Shown here piece after piece: positions 24,216 through 32,398 of a stretch of DNA of 64,000 nucleotides (position 1 is its first letter; each line of letters opens with the position of its first letter). This DNA is from Oscillospiraceae bacterium (lineage in GTDB: Bacteria > Bacillota > Clostridia > Oscillospirales > Oscillospiraceae): the NCBI GenBank assembly GCA_017515345.1, contig JAFWFZ010000008.1:95810-159809 (forward strand). The letters are read 5' to 3'. Both the position numbers and the translations under genes were made by a program. Under the pieces are notes generated by a model. The model did no database searches and was not told the origin of the DNA. It saw nothing but the letters and a program-made list of their open reading frames with translations.

Positions 24216-25238
24216 ATGGGCAAGCTGGGTTATGTGTTCCGCATCCTGAAGGGCGCGAAGCTGAAGAAATACATGGACGTGGTGGATGCCGTGCACGAAA
24301 AAACCGGCAGGAGCAAGGCGTACCTGTTCTGCGATATCATCAACTGCGCCGTCCGCTACGGCGCGGGCTACAACGACTACAACATCTTCGCCTTCTACGA
24401 CATGAATCACGCCCAGCGGAAGACCTACGTCACCCGCATGAAAAACAAAAAGATCATCAGCTACCTGAACGATCCCGCCTATTCCGACATCTTCGACCAG
24501 AAGAATCTGTTCGACAAGCGGTTCCGGGAGTTTATCCGCCGCGGATTCATCGACCTTGCGGAAGCGGATCTGGACAGCTTCAAAGCATTCATCGAGGGCA
24601 AGGAGAGCGTCTTTGCCAAGCCCAATGATTCCGAGAGCGGCAAGGGCATCGAGAAGCTGGACGTCGCGGATTTTGCCTCCCCGGAGGAGATGTTCGCCTA
24701 CGTGAAGGATCCCGCGAAGAATTTCGGCGTGCTGGAGGAGCTCATCGTACAGCACGAGGATATGGCGCGGCTCTATCCCCTGGCCGTGAACACCATCCGC
24801 ATCGTCACGGTGGTGGACGACAACAAAAAGGATGTGCACTGCGCTTATGCCACGGTGAAAATGGGGAACGAGGGCAAATTTGTGGACAATATGGAAAACA
24901 GCGGCCTCGCCTGCCCCATCGACCAGGAGACGGGCGAGATCTGCGGCGTGGCCCACACCTCGAAGCTCATCAACTACGACGTGCACCCCTACTCCGGGGT
25001 GAAGCTCCTGGGCTATAAGATCCCCTACGCAAAGGAAGCCATCGAGATGTGCAAGCGTGCCGCGCTGGTGGTGCCCGAGATGCGCTACATCGGCTGGGAC
25101 GTGTGCATCATGCCGGACGGCCCCGCCATCGTGGAGGGGAACAACTACGCGGGTTACGATTTCTCCCAGCTCCCGGAGCACAGGCCGGATAAGATCGGGG
25201 ACCTGCCCTTCTTCCAGCAGTTCGTACCCGGACTTTAG
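24216..25238 (+). CDS. Sugar-transfer-associated ATP-grasp family protein
   Basis: A 340-residue protein resembling the ATP-grasp domain often found in polysaccharide and cell-envelope loci. N-terminal residues 1-80 are helical and basic. The ATP-grasp core spans about 110-330: VFAKPNDSESGKGIEKL (nucleotide-binding lysine and glycine-rich loop), LEELIVQHEDM, NTIRIVTVVDD, and Mg-binding VEGNNYAGYD near the C terminus. Enzymes of this fold join a carboxylate to an amine using ATP. Placed directly after an EctB-like gene, it could ligate 2,4-diaminobutyrate to an acceptor; this is inference. No signal peptide is seen. Confidence 0.75.
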   Translation: MGKLGYVFRILKGAKLKKYMDVVDAVHEKTGRSKAYLFCDIINCAVRYGAGYNDYNIFAFYDMNHAQRKTYVTRMKNKKIISYLNDPAYSDIFDQKNLFDKRFREFIRRGFIDLAEADLDSFKAFIEGKESVFAKPNDSESGKGIEKLDVADFASPEEMFAYVKDPAKNFGVLEELIVQHEDMARLYPLAVNTIRIVTVVDDNKKDVHCAYATVKMGNEGKFVDNMENSGLACPIDQETGEICGVAHTSKLINYDVHPYSGVKLLGYKIPYAKEAIEMCKRAALVVPEMRYIGWDVCIMPDGPAIVEGNNYAGYDFSQLPEHRPDKIGDLPFFQQFVPGL

Positions 25239-25248
25239 ACAGTATTCG

Positions 25249-25290
25249 ACCCGCCGCGCCGCTCGGTCCGGAGCGCGCCGGCGGGTCTTT
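25249..25290 (+). terminator. Weak terminator after the ATP-grasp gene
   Basis: GACCCGCCG (25249-25257) pairs with CGGCGGGTC (25279-25287) and is followed by only TTT. It may reduce read-through into the lysozyme gene. Confidence 0.5.
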
Positions 25291-25314
25291 CGCATCGCCG
25301 AAAAGGAGGCGCAA

Positions 25315-26064
25315 GTGAAGGTAAAGCATATCCTGACCGCGGCAGCGGCGATCCTGCTGGCCGCCGCGCTGGCGGTGGGCTGCCTGGTCTTTTACGATCT
25401 CGTGAAGACGCGGCAGGTGATGGTGAACCCCTGGTTCATATCGGCGCGGGACACACAGGGGGTGGACATCTCCGAATACCAGGCGGAGGTGGATATGGAC
25501 GCCCTCCACGCCCAGGGCATCCGTTTCGCCTACATCCGGGCAACGGAAGGCAGCTCCGGTGTGGACGAGCGGTTTTCTGTCAATTGGGAAAGCGCGGGAA
25601 ACAGCGGCCTCGTCCGCGGGGCATACCACTTTTTCTCCTTCGACAGCCCCGGCGAGACCCAGGCCAGGAACTATATCGAAACGGTGGGCGACCTGACCGG
25701 GTGCCTCATCCCCGCCATCGACGTGGAATACTACGGCGACAAGGAGCAGAACCCGCCCGACCGGGAGGATGTGGTCCGGGAGCTGGGCGTGATGCTGCGG
25801 CTGCTGGAGGAGGAATACGGCGTGAAGCCCATGATCTACGCCTCCGGGCGGCTCTACGAGACCTGCATCAGGGGCGCCTTCGACGGTTACCCCCGCTGGG
25901 TGCGCAGCGTGTTCTACCCCGTGCTGTTCGAGGCGGGTGGAAGCTGGCTCGTGTGGCAGTACAGCGACCGGGGCGAGCTGGAGGGCTACTCCGGCGGCGA
26001 GCGGTTCATCGACCTCAACATCGTGAACCGGAAACACGGTCTGGAAGCGCTGATCGTCCCATGA
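25315..26064 (+). CDS. Membrane-anchored GH25 lysozyme
   Basis: A 249-residue glycoside hydrolase family 25 (N-acetylmuramidase) protein. The start is taken as GTG at 25315, 6 bases after AAGGAGG; longer versions lack such a site. Residues 8-27 form a hydrophobic helix that would anchor or export the protein. The catalytic domain starts at GVDISEYQAEVDMDAL and includes FAYIRATEGSS, GAYHFFSF and the acidic pair in AIDVEYYG, then WLVWQYSDRGEL. It cleaves the peptidoglycan glycan chain and probably acts in wall remodelling. It follows the ATP-grasp gene on the same strand. Confidence 0.88.
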   Translation: MKVKHILTAAAAILLAAALAVGCLVFYDLVKTRQVMVNPWFISARDTQGVDISEYQAEVDMDALHAQGIRFAYIRATEGSSGVDERFSVNWESAGNSGLVRGAYHFFSFDSPGETQARNYIETVGDLTGCLIPAIDVEYYGDKEQNPPDREDVVRELGVMLRLLEEEYGVKPMIYASGRLYETCIRGAFDGYPRWVRSVFYPVLFEAGGSWLVWQYSDRGELEGYSGGERFIDLNIVNRKHGLEALIVP

Positions 26065-26070
26065 CACGCT

Positions 26071-26118
26071 AAAACAAAAAGGCCGGGAAGCGGAATTCCG
26101 CTTCCCGGCCGTCTTTTT
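26071..26118. terminator. Bidirectional terminator
   Basis: A perfect 15-bp palindrome (26081-26110) has an A-rich flank before it and TCTTTTT after it, between the convergent lysozyme and URO-D genes. Confidence 0.9.
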
Positions 26119-26122
26119 CAGA

Positions 26123-27139
26123 TCAGTAATACATCCTGCACAGCTCAGCCACAGCTTTGAAGACCATCTCGTTCTTTTTCTTTACCGACTCGTCCCCGAT
26201 CGCGCCGAGGAAGCCGCCCAGGAACATATAGCCGCCTCCGGGGGCCAGCAGGTCGAACTGCTTCTTCAGAGATTCGTAGATCTCTTCATAGGTCACATCG
26301 GCATCCAGCAGGTGATCCCTGGCGTCCCAGCCGCCGGCGATGACCAGCCTGTTGCCGAACTTTGCCTTTACGGCAGCCAGGTCGTTGCAGGTCTGGGCGG
26401 GATCCCACATGGTGACGCCCACCTCGTTGACCAGATCGTCGAAGAAGCACTCGCTCTTGCCGCAGTTGTGCATGGAGATGGGCAGGCCGTTGTCCCGGGC
26501 ATACTTGGCCTGGCGCTTGTACAGCGGAACAAGGAACTCCCGATACATCTCGGGGGAGATGAAGGGATTGGCCCATGCGGCGGTGTCGTCCATCATGGTC
26601 CACACGTCCGGCTTGCAGTATTCCACATACCGGTCCGCCACGGTGCAGTAGAAATCGCAGAGGTACTCAAACAAGGCATGTACCTCATCGGGATCCTCAT
26701 AGAAGGCCATGAGACCGTTGGTGAAGCCCATGAAGCTCATGAGCGTCTGGAAATAGCCCATGTGCAGGTTCATGCAGACTGCCGTCGTCTCCCGGTTCAC
26801 GTGGCGTGCCTCAAAATCGTCCTTACACATTTTTTCCCAGTCGATACCGTCCAGATCGGGCGCTTTGATCACGTCGCGCCAGTCGGCGATATCCTCCAGG
26901 ATAAAATCGCAGGTTTTGGGTATAAGGGCGTTGCCTGTGGATTCGGTCGGCACGTACTCCACGCCCCAGATATCCAGACCGCCGCCGCGCTTACGGTGCT
27001 CACAGACGATGGACGGCTCGATCATGATATCCGCCGGGGCTTCTCCGTTTCTCCCCGGCATACCCATGGTGTACTGGGGGACCCACTCAGGCTGCTCACC
27101 GTACAGGCACTTCATAAAGTTTTCTTTTGCTGTAAGCAT
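26123..27139 (-). CDS. Uroporphyrinogen decarboxylase-family (MtaA/CmuA-like) methyltransferase
   Basis: A 338-residue TIM-barrel protein of the URO-D superfamily. It is not a heme enzyme: the N terminus lacks the HemE arginine pattern. It resembles the corrinoid:CoM/THF methyltransferase-like branch, with the zinc-type motif HNCGK (SMHNCGKSECFF) and a C-terminal APGGGYMFLGG. The third zinc cysteine of MtaA is not obvious. Homologues take part in anaerobic O-demethylation, usually with a corrinoid protein that is not encoded here. It lies downstream of cobT, which fits corrinoid use. GGAGGAG precedes the ATG. Confidence 0.75.
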   Translation of the reverse strand: MLTAKENFMKCLYGEQPEWVPQYTMGMPGRNGEAPADIMIEPSIVCEHRKRGGGLDIWGVEYVPTESTGNALIPKTCDFILEDIADWRDVIKAPDLDGIDWEKMCKDDFEARHVNRETTAVCMNLHMGYFQTLMSFMGFTNGLMAFYEDPDEVHALFEYLCDFYCTVADRYVEYCKPDVWTMMDDTAAWANPFISPEMYREFLVPLYKRQAKYARDNGLPISMHNCGKSECFFDDLVNEVGVTMWDPAQTCNDLAAVKAKFGNRLVIAGGWDARDHLLDADVTYEEIYESLKKQFDLLAPGGGYMFLGGFLGAIGDESVKKKNEMVFKAVAELCRMYY

Positions 27140-27197
27140 TCGATCTCCTCCGTTTTTGTATTATGCTGTTCTGCCCCTTCTTCCCGTAACACTTTAC

Positions 27198-27226
27198 ACT
27201 ATAATAGCCCCGGAATCAAGAAGCAA
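27198..27226 (-). promoter_or_regulatory. Promoter of the URO-D-family gene
   Basis: On the minus strand TTGCTT (27226-27221), 17 bases, TATAGT (27203-27198). The gene can thus be transcribed independently of cobT. Confidence 0.6.
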
Positions 27227-27261
27227 AAACCAAAGTACGCTCAAAACTCCCGGCCGCAAGT

Positions 27262-28296
27262 TCAGTATTTTTTATACTGCTCCACGCCGATATCGTCGAA
27301 GGAATTCATGGAGTCATACTCCACCAGCGCAAGATCCAGCAGCGGCATGGCGCAGACGGCGCCGGTACCCTCCCCAAGCCGCATTCCGGCCGTGATCAGC
27401 GGCTTCAGGCCAAGCGCATCCAGCGCACAGGAGGCTGCCGGCTCCGCCGAAACATGACTCGCCAGCATAGCGCAGGCGCTCTCCGGACAGATGCGTGCGG
27501 CGCAGAGGGCCGCCACCGCGCTGATGAATCCGTCGATCAGCACGGGGATCCGGTAGATCCCGCCGCCCAAAAAAACGCCCGCAAGCCCGGCGATGTCGAA
27601 GCCGCCCAGCTTTGCCAGCACGTCCATGGCGTCGTCCGGGTCCGGCTCGTTCACCAGGACGGCTTTTTCAATGGCGGCGATCTTTCTCCGCAGGCCTTCG
27701 TCGGACAGTCCGGCTCCCCGGCCCGTCATCTCGGTGACGTCCCGGCGGAGCAGCACCGAGGCCACGGCGCTGGAGGTGGTGGTGTTCCCAATGCCCATCT
27801 CGCCCGTCGCCAGCAGTTCATAGCCCTTTTCGGCGCACATACGCACCATGTCAATGCCCGTGTCGATGGCCTGCTGCGCCTCTTCCCTTGTCATGGCGGG
27901 TCCCATCGTCATATCTCTTGTCCCCCGGCGGACGGCGCGCCGGATGAGCCGCGGCTCCTGCGATTCCTGCTCCATGCCGATATCCACGGCAAATACGTCC
28001 GCCCCCACGGCTCTGGACATGCGGCACACGCTGGCTGTGCCGTTCGCGATATTCTCGGAAACGATACGCGTCACGTCGCTGCCGCTCTGGCTGACCCCCT
28101 GGGCGATCACACCGTTGTCGGCGCACATGACGATGACGGCGCGCTTTTTCACGGACACATGCTCAGAGCCGGTAAGGCCGGCGATCCGCACCACCGCATC
28201 CTCCAGGAGTCCGAGGCTTCCAAGCGGCTTTGCGATCCCGTCCCATCTCTGTCTGGCCCGCTCCATAGCGGCGCTGTCCGCGGCTCGAATGTTCAT
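27262..28296 (-). CDS. cobT: Nicotinate-nucleotide--dimethylbenzimidazole phosphoribosyltransferase
   Basis: A 344-residue CobT, which activates the lower-ligand base of cobalamin by transferring phosphoribose from nicotinate mononucleotide. Marks are KPLGSLGLLE near the N terminus, VIVMCADNGVIAQGVSQS, TGEMGIGNTTTSSA, and catalytic Glu in MRLGEGTGAVCA near the C terminus. Start 28296 is chosen because AAGGAG lies 8 bases ahead. No other cobalamin synthesis gene is in the window. A cobalamin riboswitch lies further upstream on the same strand but is separated from cobT by two terminators. Confidence 0.93.
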   Translation of the reverse strand: MNIRAADSAAMERARQRWDGIAKPLGSLGLLEDAVVRIAGLTGSEHVSVKKRAVIVMCADNGVIAQGVSQSGSDVTRIVSENIANGTASVCRMSRAVGADVFAVDIGMEQESQEPRLIRRAVRRGTRDMTMGPAMTREEAQQAIDTGIDMVRMCAEKGYELLATGEMGIGNTTTSSAVASVLLRRDVTEMTGRGAGLSDEGLRRKIAAIEKAVLVNEPDPDDAMDVLAKLGGFDIAGLAGVFLGGGIYRIPVLIDGFISAVAALCAARICPESACAMLASHVSAEPAASCALDALGLKPLITAGMRLGEGTGAVCAMPLLDLALVEYDSMNSFDDIGVEQYKKY

Positions 28297-28346
28297 TCGT
28301 ATCACTCCTTATCCGGATCATAACACATTTTTCCGCCTATTACCAC

Positions 28347-28371
28347 AAAAAAACAGCCGCACACGCGGCTG
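28347..28371 (-). terminator. Strong terminator between the riboswitch transcript and cobT
   Basis: On the minus strand CAGCCGC pairs with GCGGCTG around a 4-base loop, followed by seven T. It should stop any riboswitch-started transcript about 50 bases before cobT. Confidence 0.85.
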
Positions 28372-28617
28372 AGCAGCTCTTTGTTTTGTGCGCGCAGGGG
28401 GCGAGCGGCAAATCTCGCCCCTTACACACACTGGAAGAATGAAGAATAAAAAGATATAAAACAGAGGATGAGATCGTATGCTGGGGGAATTTGGAGGTTG
28501 GGATCATATAGGAGTTGAATGGAAATCACCACAGCAGAGACCCAAGGTCACGGTGCCGGCAAATCACCGCAACGTTCCGCAGGAACAGCCGCCGCTGCGC
28601 ACAGACAGATGAATATC

Positions 28618-28641
28618 AAAAAACCCGACCTGACGGTCGGG
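28618..28641 (-). terminator. Terminator just downstream of the cobalamin riboswitch
   Basis: On the minus strand CCCGACC (28641-28635) pairs with GGTCGGG (28630-28624) and six T follow. It is well placed to be the riboswitch expression platform. Confidence 0.8.
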
Positions 28642-28689
28642 CATAAAGCATCAATGCATAATCAGCAAAGCCACTCAGTCTCAACCCCA

Positions 28690-28905
28690 GGAGCAGTGTT
28701 CGTGCACATCAGGTCTCCCGACTTGGCTTCATCCTACTGGGGCGTCTTCCCAACCGGCTCCCCCAAAGGAAGAAATCCGGTCAGTGACAACACTGCCTTT
28801 TCGTCTGCTTCACGGTTACTGGGATAGTTCGGAAATCTCATCCGATTCCCTCGGCGAAAGGATCGCCGGCATTTGCATGCAAAGCGCACGTCAATATTCA
28901 ACTGC
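28690..28905 (-). ncRNA. Cobalamin riboswitch
   Basis: On the minus strand the conserved cobalamin elements appear in order: a 5' GTGC stem, GGGAATCGGATGAGATTTCC followed by CCCAGTAACCGTGA, then TCACTG, GGGAAGACGCC, GATGAAGCCAAGTCGGGAGACCTG. The last match to the family B12-box is nearly exact (28711-28730 on the plus strand as its complement). It binds a cobalamin and should promote termination at 28641-28618 when the vitamin is plentiful. It has its own promoter. Boundaries are approximate. Confidence 0.9.
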
Positions 28906-28909
28906 ACTT

Positions 28910-28938
28910 ATATTAGCATACAGTGGATGAGAATGCAA
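28910..28938 (-). promoter_or_regulatory. Promoter of the riboswitch transcript
   Basis: On the minus strand TTGCAT (28938-28933), 17 bases, TAATAT (28915-28910). Confidence 0.7.
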
Positions 28939-28980
28939 GTTATTTAGTATGCCAAAATGTAATACTGGTTTTTACTCCAT

Positions 28981-29008
28981 TTCACCGGGCAGATCGCAGC
29001 GGTATAAT
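28981..29008 (+). promoter_or_regulatory. Promoter of sfsA
   Basis: TTCACC (28981-28986), 16 bases, and a perfect TATAAT (29003-29008), 33 bases before the ATG. The -35 is weak. Confidence 0.5.
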
Positions 29009-29040
29009 AGGAGAAGCATAAGCAGGAGGGAGCGGACAGC

Positions 29041-29721
29041 ATGGAGTACGAAAACATCCGCGCCGCCCGGTTCCTGTCCCGTCCGAACCGGTTCGTGGCT
29101 ATCGTGGAGCTGGACGGGGAGGAAACGGTCTGCCACGTAAAGAACACGGGGCGCTGCCGGGAGCTTCTCGTTCCCGGCGCGACCGTCTATGTGCAGGAGC
29201 GGCGCACGGGAAACCGGAAAACACCCTTTGACCTGATCGCGGTGGAGAAGGGGCAGCTCCTCATCAATATGGACAGCCAGGCGCCGAATCCCGTCTTCCG
29301 GGAATACGCGGAGGGCGGCCGCTTCACGGAGGGGCTCACGCTCCTTCAGCCGGAGGTGCGCCGCGGCGATTCCCGGCTGGATTTTTACTATGAAGCCGGC
29401 TCCAGGCGCGGCTTTGCCGAGGTCAAGGGCGTGACCCTGGAGCAGGACGGAGTCGCTCTTTTCCCGGACGCGCCGACCCAGCGCGGGGTCAGGCACCTGC
29501 GGGAGCTGATCGCCTGCCGGGAAGCGGGGCTGGAGGCGTGGGCGGTGTTCATCATCCAGATGCGCGGCGCCGTCCGCTTTGAGCCCAACCGGGCGACCCA
29601 TCCGGGATTTGCCGAAACGCTGCTGGAAGCGGCCGGACGCGGTGTGGGTATCCTGGCGCTGGAATGCCTGATCACGCCGGGCTCCATCTCTGTCCTGGGG
29701 CCGGTGGATGTCCGGCTGTGA
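29041..29721 (+). CDS. sfsA: SfsA family protein (sugar fermentation stimulation/nuclease)
   Basis: A 226-residue SfsA protein of normal length. The N-terminal OB-like part has RFLSRPNRFVAIVEL and HVKNTGRCRELL; the C-terminal nuclease-like domain has GFAEVKGVTL, FPDAPTQRGVRHLREL and the conserved end. The family was named for a maltose fermentation effect in Escherichia coli and has a restriction-endonuclease-like fold; its biological role is unsettled. It is transcribed alone, divergent from the riboswitch transcript. Confidence 0.92.
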   Translation: MEYENIRAARFLSRPNRFVAIVELDGEETVCHVKNTGRCRELLVPGATVYVQERRTGNRKTPFDLIAVEKGQLLINMDSQAPNPVFREYAEGGRFTEGLTLLQPEVRRGDSRLDFYYEAGSRRGFAEVKGVTLEQDGVALFPDAPTQRGVRHLRELIACREAGLEAWAVFIIQMRGAVRFEPNRATHPGFAETLLEAAGRGVGILALECLITPGSISVLGPVDVRL

Positions 29722-29781
29722 CGGTGCAAAAACAGTATGGTACCATATGAAAATAGCATTGAAATCATGCGATTTTCTTTG

Positions 29782-29810
29782 TTGTTTTTCCGGGTGTTTC
29801 ATCGTATAAT
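29782..29810 (+). promoter_or_regulatory. Promoter of the triple GRE operon
   Basis: TTGTTT (29782-29787), a 17-base spacer and a perfect TATAAT (29805-29810). The transcript would have a leader of about 105 bases containing a GACCGCGGTCC-type inverted repeat. Confidence 0.75.
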
Positions 29811-29920
29811 ACTAAGTGGATAGGTATGACCGCGGTCCGCTGCTGCGATTCGCGGTCCTCACTCCGTTAAATCATGCTCCGGGAGCTTACCAATACAGTA
29901 CAGTAAAGGAAGGGAAAGAT

Positions 29921-32371
29921 ATGTACGAATTCAAACCCGCGACCGAACGCATCAAATACATGCGCGAGATCATCCGCGACCGCGTCATCGCCAATGACGC
30001 GGAGCGCACGAAGATCCTGACGGAGGCATATAAAAAATACGATCATGTGGTCCCCATCATCCAGCGTCCCCTGGGCTTCAAGGCCCTGTGCGAGAACATG
30101 ACCGTTTTTGTCAAGGATTTCGAACTCATCGTCGGCGGCAAGGGCCCCCACTTTTTCTCCGCGCCCCAGTACCCCGAGTGGGGCATGACCGAGTGGATCC
30201 TGGAGCCTATTGAGAAGGGCGAGTGGACGATCCGGGAGGACGGGCTCTACCACAACCCCGACGGCGAGGAGCTGAAGCACACCATCAGCCCCGAGGACTA
30301 TGAGATCATCCGCGACGCCCGCGAGTTCTGGAAGGACCGCCGGGTGGGCACCGTGGCGGACGCCTGGCAGCCCGATCACCACGCGGAGCTGAAGCGGCTG
30401 AACGTCTCCAGCTACGTGGACGGCGGCATGGGCCTTATTTCTCTCCCCGCGGGCCATCTGATCGCCGGCTACAAGAAGATCATCAACGTGGGCTACAAGG
30501 CCATCCATGACCAGGCCCAGACCTGGCTGGACGAGCACTACGGCAACCTGATGGGCGAGGACGTGGGCAAGTACCTGTTCTATAAATCCGTCGTCATCAC
30601 CACCGAGGGCTGCATGACCCTGGTAAAGCGTTACGCAAAGGCCTGCGCGGACAAGGCCGCGGAGGAAAAGGATCCCAAGCGGAAGGCGGAACTGGAAATG
30701 ATGGCCAACGGGCTGGAGAATCTCTCCGAAAACCCGGCCCGCACGTTCTGGGAGGCTGTACAGGGCATCATGATGTATCAGGTCATGCTGCAGATCGAGT
30801 GCCTGTTCCCCTCCCCCGCTCTTGGCCGCTTTGACCAGTACACCTGGCCCTTCCTGAAGAAGGACCTGGAGGAGGGCCGCATCACCGAGGAATATGCCCA
30901 GGAGATCGTGGATGCCTTCTTCCTCAAGGCCAACTGCTACTACGGCGCCGGCCCCTCCAAGCTCGTTGACACCACCGGCATCGGCAACACCTATCAGCAT
31001 ACCACCCTGGGCGGCGTGGATCCCGAGACCGGGGAGGATGCCACCAATCCCGTCACCTACATGGTGCTGGAGACGGTGGGCCGTCTGAAGCTCCACGATC
31101 CCACCATTTCCCTCCGCTTCAACAAGAACAGCCCGGATAAGCTCTGGGACTGCGCCATCGCCACCTCCAAGCTGGTGGGCGGCCTGCCCCTCTACCAGAA
31201 CGACGAGGTCATCATCCCCGCTCTTCAGGCGGAGCTGGGCTTCGAGCTGAAGGACGCCCGGGACTACGGCATCATCGGCTGCCAGGAGATCGTGGGCTGC
31301 GGCACGGACTATCCCGCGCCCAACGGCATGCATCCGCCGCACGCCTCCGTCTGGTGGGGCAGCATCTTCAACATGGCCATCAACAACGGCATCAACCCCT
31401 TCAACAACGAGCAGGCGAACCTCCACACCGGATTCCTCTATGAGATGAACTCCATTGAGGAGGTGCGGGACGCGGTGGAGAAGATGGGCCGCTATATCTT
31501 CAAGATGTTCATCTCCACCAACAACTACGCGGAACACCTGTCCCAATACTACGCGCCCCAGGCCATCATCTCCATGACCACCGAGGGCTGCATGGAGAGC
31601 GGCAGGGACGTGGTGAACGGCGGCGCCAAGTACAACTCCTACGGCGGTACGGCCACCGGCCTTGCCACCCTGGCGGACTGCCTCTCCACCATCAAGTACA
31701 TGTGCTTTGACAAGAAGCTCATCACGACAAAGGAGCTGTACGACGCCTGGATCCACAACTGGGAGGGGTATGAGCCCCTGCGCCAGCGGATCCTCAACGA
31801 GGTGCCCCACTACGGCAACGCCGATCCCTACGCGGACGAGGAGCTCAAGTGGTGTGTGGAGCTGTACTACCGGCTCTGCAGCGAGTGCCACAGCGTCCGC
31901 TCCAAGGTCTACAAGGCCGGCCTGTACGGCGCCAGCGACCACGTGGCCCAGGGGCACATCACCTTTGCCACGCCCGACGGCAGACGGACCGGTGAGCCCA
32001 TCGCGGACGCTATGAGCCCGGCCCAGAGCCGCGACAAGAACGGCCCCACCGCCGTATTCGCCTCCACCTGCTGCTTCGACCATCACCACTACATGGGCGG
32101 CGTGGCGCTGAACCTGCGGATGCATCCGTCGGTCCTCTCCAATCAGGAGGGCGTCGACAAGCTCCGCGACATGACGAAGGAATACTTCGCCGAGGGCGGT
32201 CTGGAGGTCCAGTACAACGTGGTGGACACCAACACCCTGCGCGACGCCCAGAAGGACCCCGGCAAGTACCGCGACCTGGTGGTGCGCATCGCCGGCTACT
32301 CCGCCTACTTTGTGGAGCTGGGCGTGGACCTGCAGAACGACATCATCTCCAGAAACGAAAACATGATATAA
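29921..32371 (+). CDS. Glycyl radical enzyme 2, Cys-Gln-Glu type, substrate unknown
   Basis: First of three tandem GREs, 816 residues. The thiyl cysteine is C454 with E456 (IIGCQEIVGCGTDY), and the radical glycine is G792 (RIAGYSAYF). The N-terminal domain begins YEFKPATERIKYMREIIRDR. Residues around the active site (YPAPNGMHPPHASVWWGS) differ little from GREs 1 and 4, so these three may share a substrate class. All catalytic elements are intact. GGAAGGGAAAG precedes the ATG. It is the promoter-proximal gene, 27 bases ahead of GRE 3. Confidence 0.9.
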   Translation: MYEFKPATERIKYMREIIRDRVIANDAERTKILTEAYKKYDHVVPIIQRPLGFKALCENMTVFVKDFELIVGGKGPHFFSAPQYPEWGMTEWILEPIEKGEWTIREDGLYHNPDGEELKHTISPEDYEIIRDAREFWKDRRVGTVADAWQPDHHAELKRLNVSSYVDGGMGLISLPAGHLIAGYKKIINVGYKAIHDQAQTWLDEHYGNLMGEDVGKYLFYKSVVITTEGCMTLVKRYAKACADKAAEEKDPKRKAELEMMANGLENLSENPARTFWEAVQGIMMYQVMLQIECLFPSPALGRFDQYTWPFLKKDLEEGRITEEYAQEIVDAFFLKANCYYGAGPSKLVDTTGIGNTYQHTTLGGVDPETGEDATNPVTYMVLETVGRLKLHDPTISLRFNKNSPDKLWDCAIATSKLVGGLPLYQNDEVIIPALQAELGFELKDARDYGIIGCQEIVGCGTDYPAPNGMHPPHASVWWGSIFNMAINNGINPFNNEQANLHTGFLYEMNSIEEVRDAVEKMGRYIFKMFISTNNYAEHLSQYYAPQAIISMTTEGCMESGRDVVNGGAKYNSYGGTATGLATLADCLSTIKYMCFDKKLITTKELYDAWIHNWEGYEPLRQRILNEVPHYGNADPYADEELKWCVELYYRLCSECHSVRSKVYKAGLYGASDHVAQGHITFATPDGRRTGEPIADAMSPAQSRDKNGPTAVFASTCCFDHHHYMGGVALNLRMHPSVLSNQEGVDKLRDMTKEYFAEGGLEVQYNVVDTNTLRDAQKDPGKYRDLVVRIAGYSAYFVELGVDLQNDIISRNENMI
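31127..31200 (+). repeat. 74-base block identical in GREs 2, 3 and 4
   Basis: The same 74 bases occur at 31127-31200, 33605-33678 and 36118-36191, at equivalent codons of the three tandem genes, although the flanking DNA has diverged. This pattern suggests recent duplication or gene conversion. Confidence 0.85.
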
Positions 32372-32398
32372 AAGCATCTGACTAGAGGAGGCGACCGT

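Larger units (their letters stand above)
28297..29040. other. Long non-coding region between cobT and sfsA
   Basis: This 744-base gap has no credible gene on either strand. On the minus strand it holds, in transcription order, a promoter (28938-28910), a cobalamin riboswitch (28905-28690), a terminator (28641-28618), about 245 bases of untranslated sequence with a GC-rich hairpin near 28397-28422, and a second terminator (28371-28347) before cobT. On the plus strand it holds the sfsA promoter (28981-29008). Confidence 0.8.

Noticed and set aside
28519..28827. A 102-codon frame on the plus strand in the cobT-sfsA gap
   Set aside because: It runs antisense through the cobalamin riboswitch and its terminator, and shows no protein-like composition.
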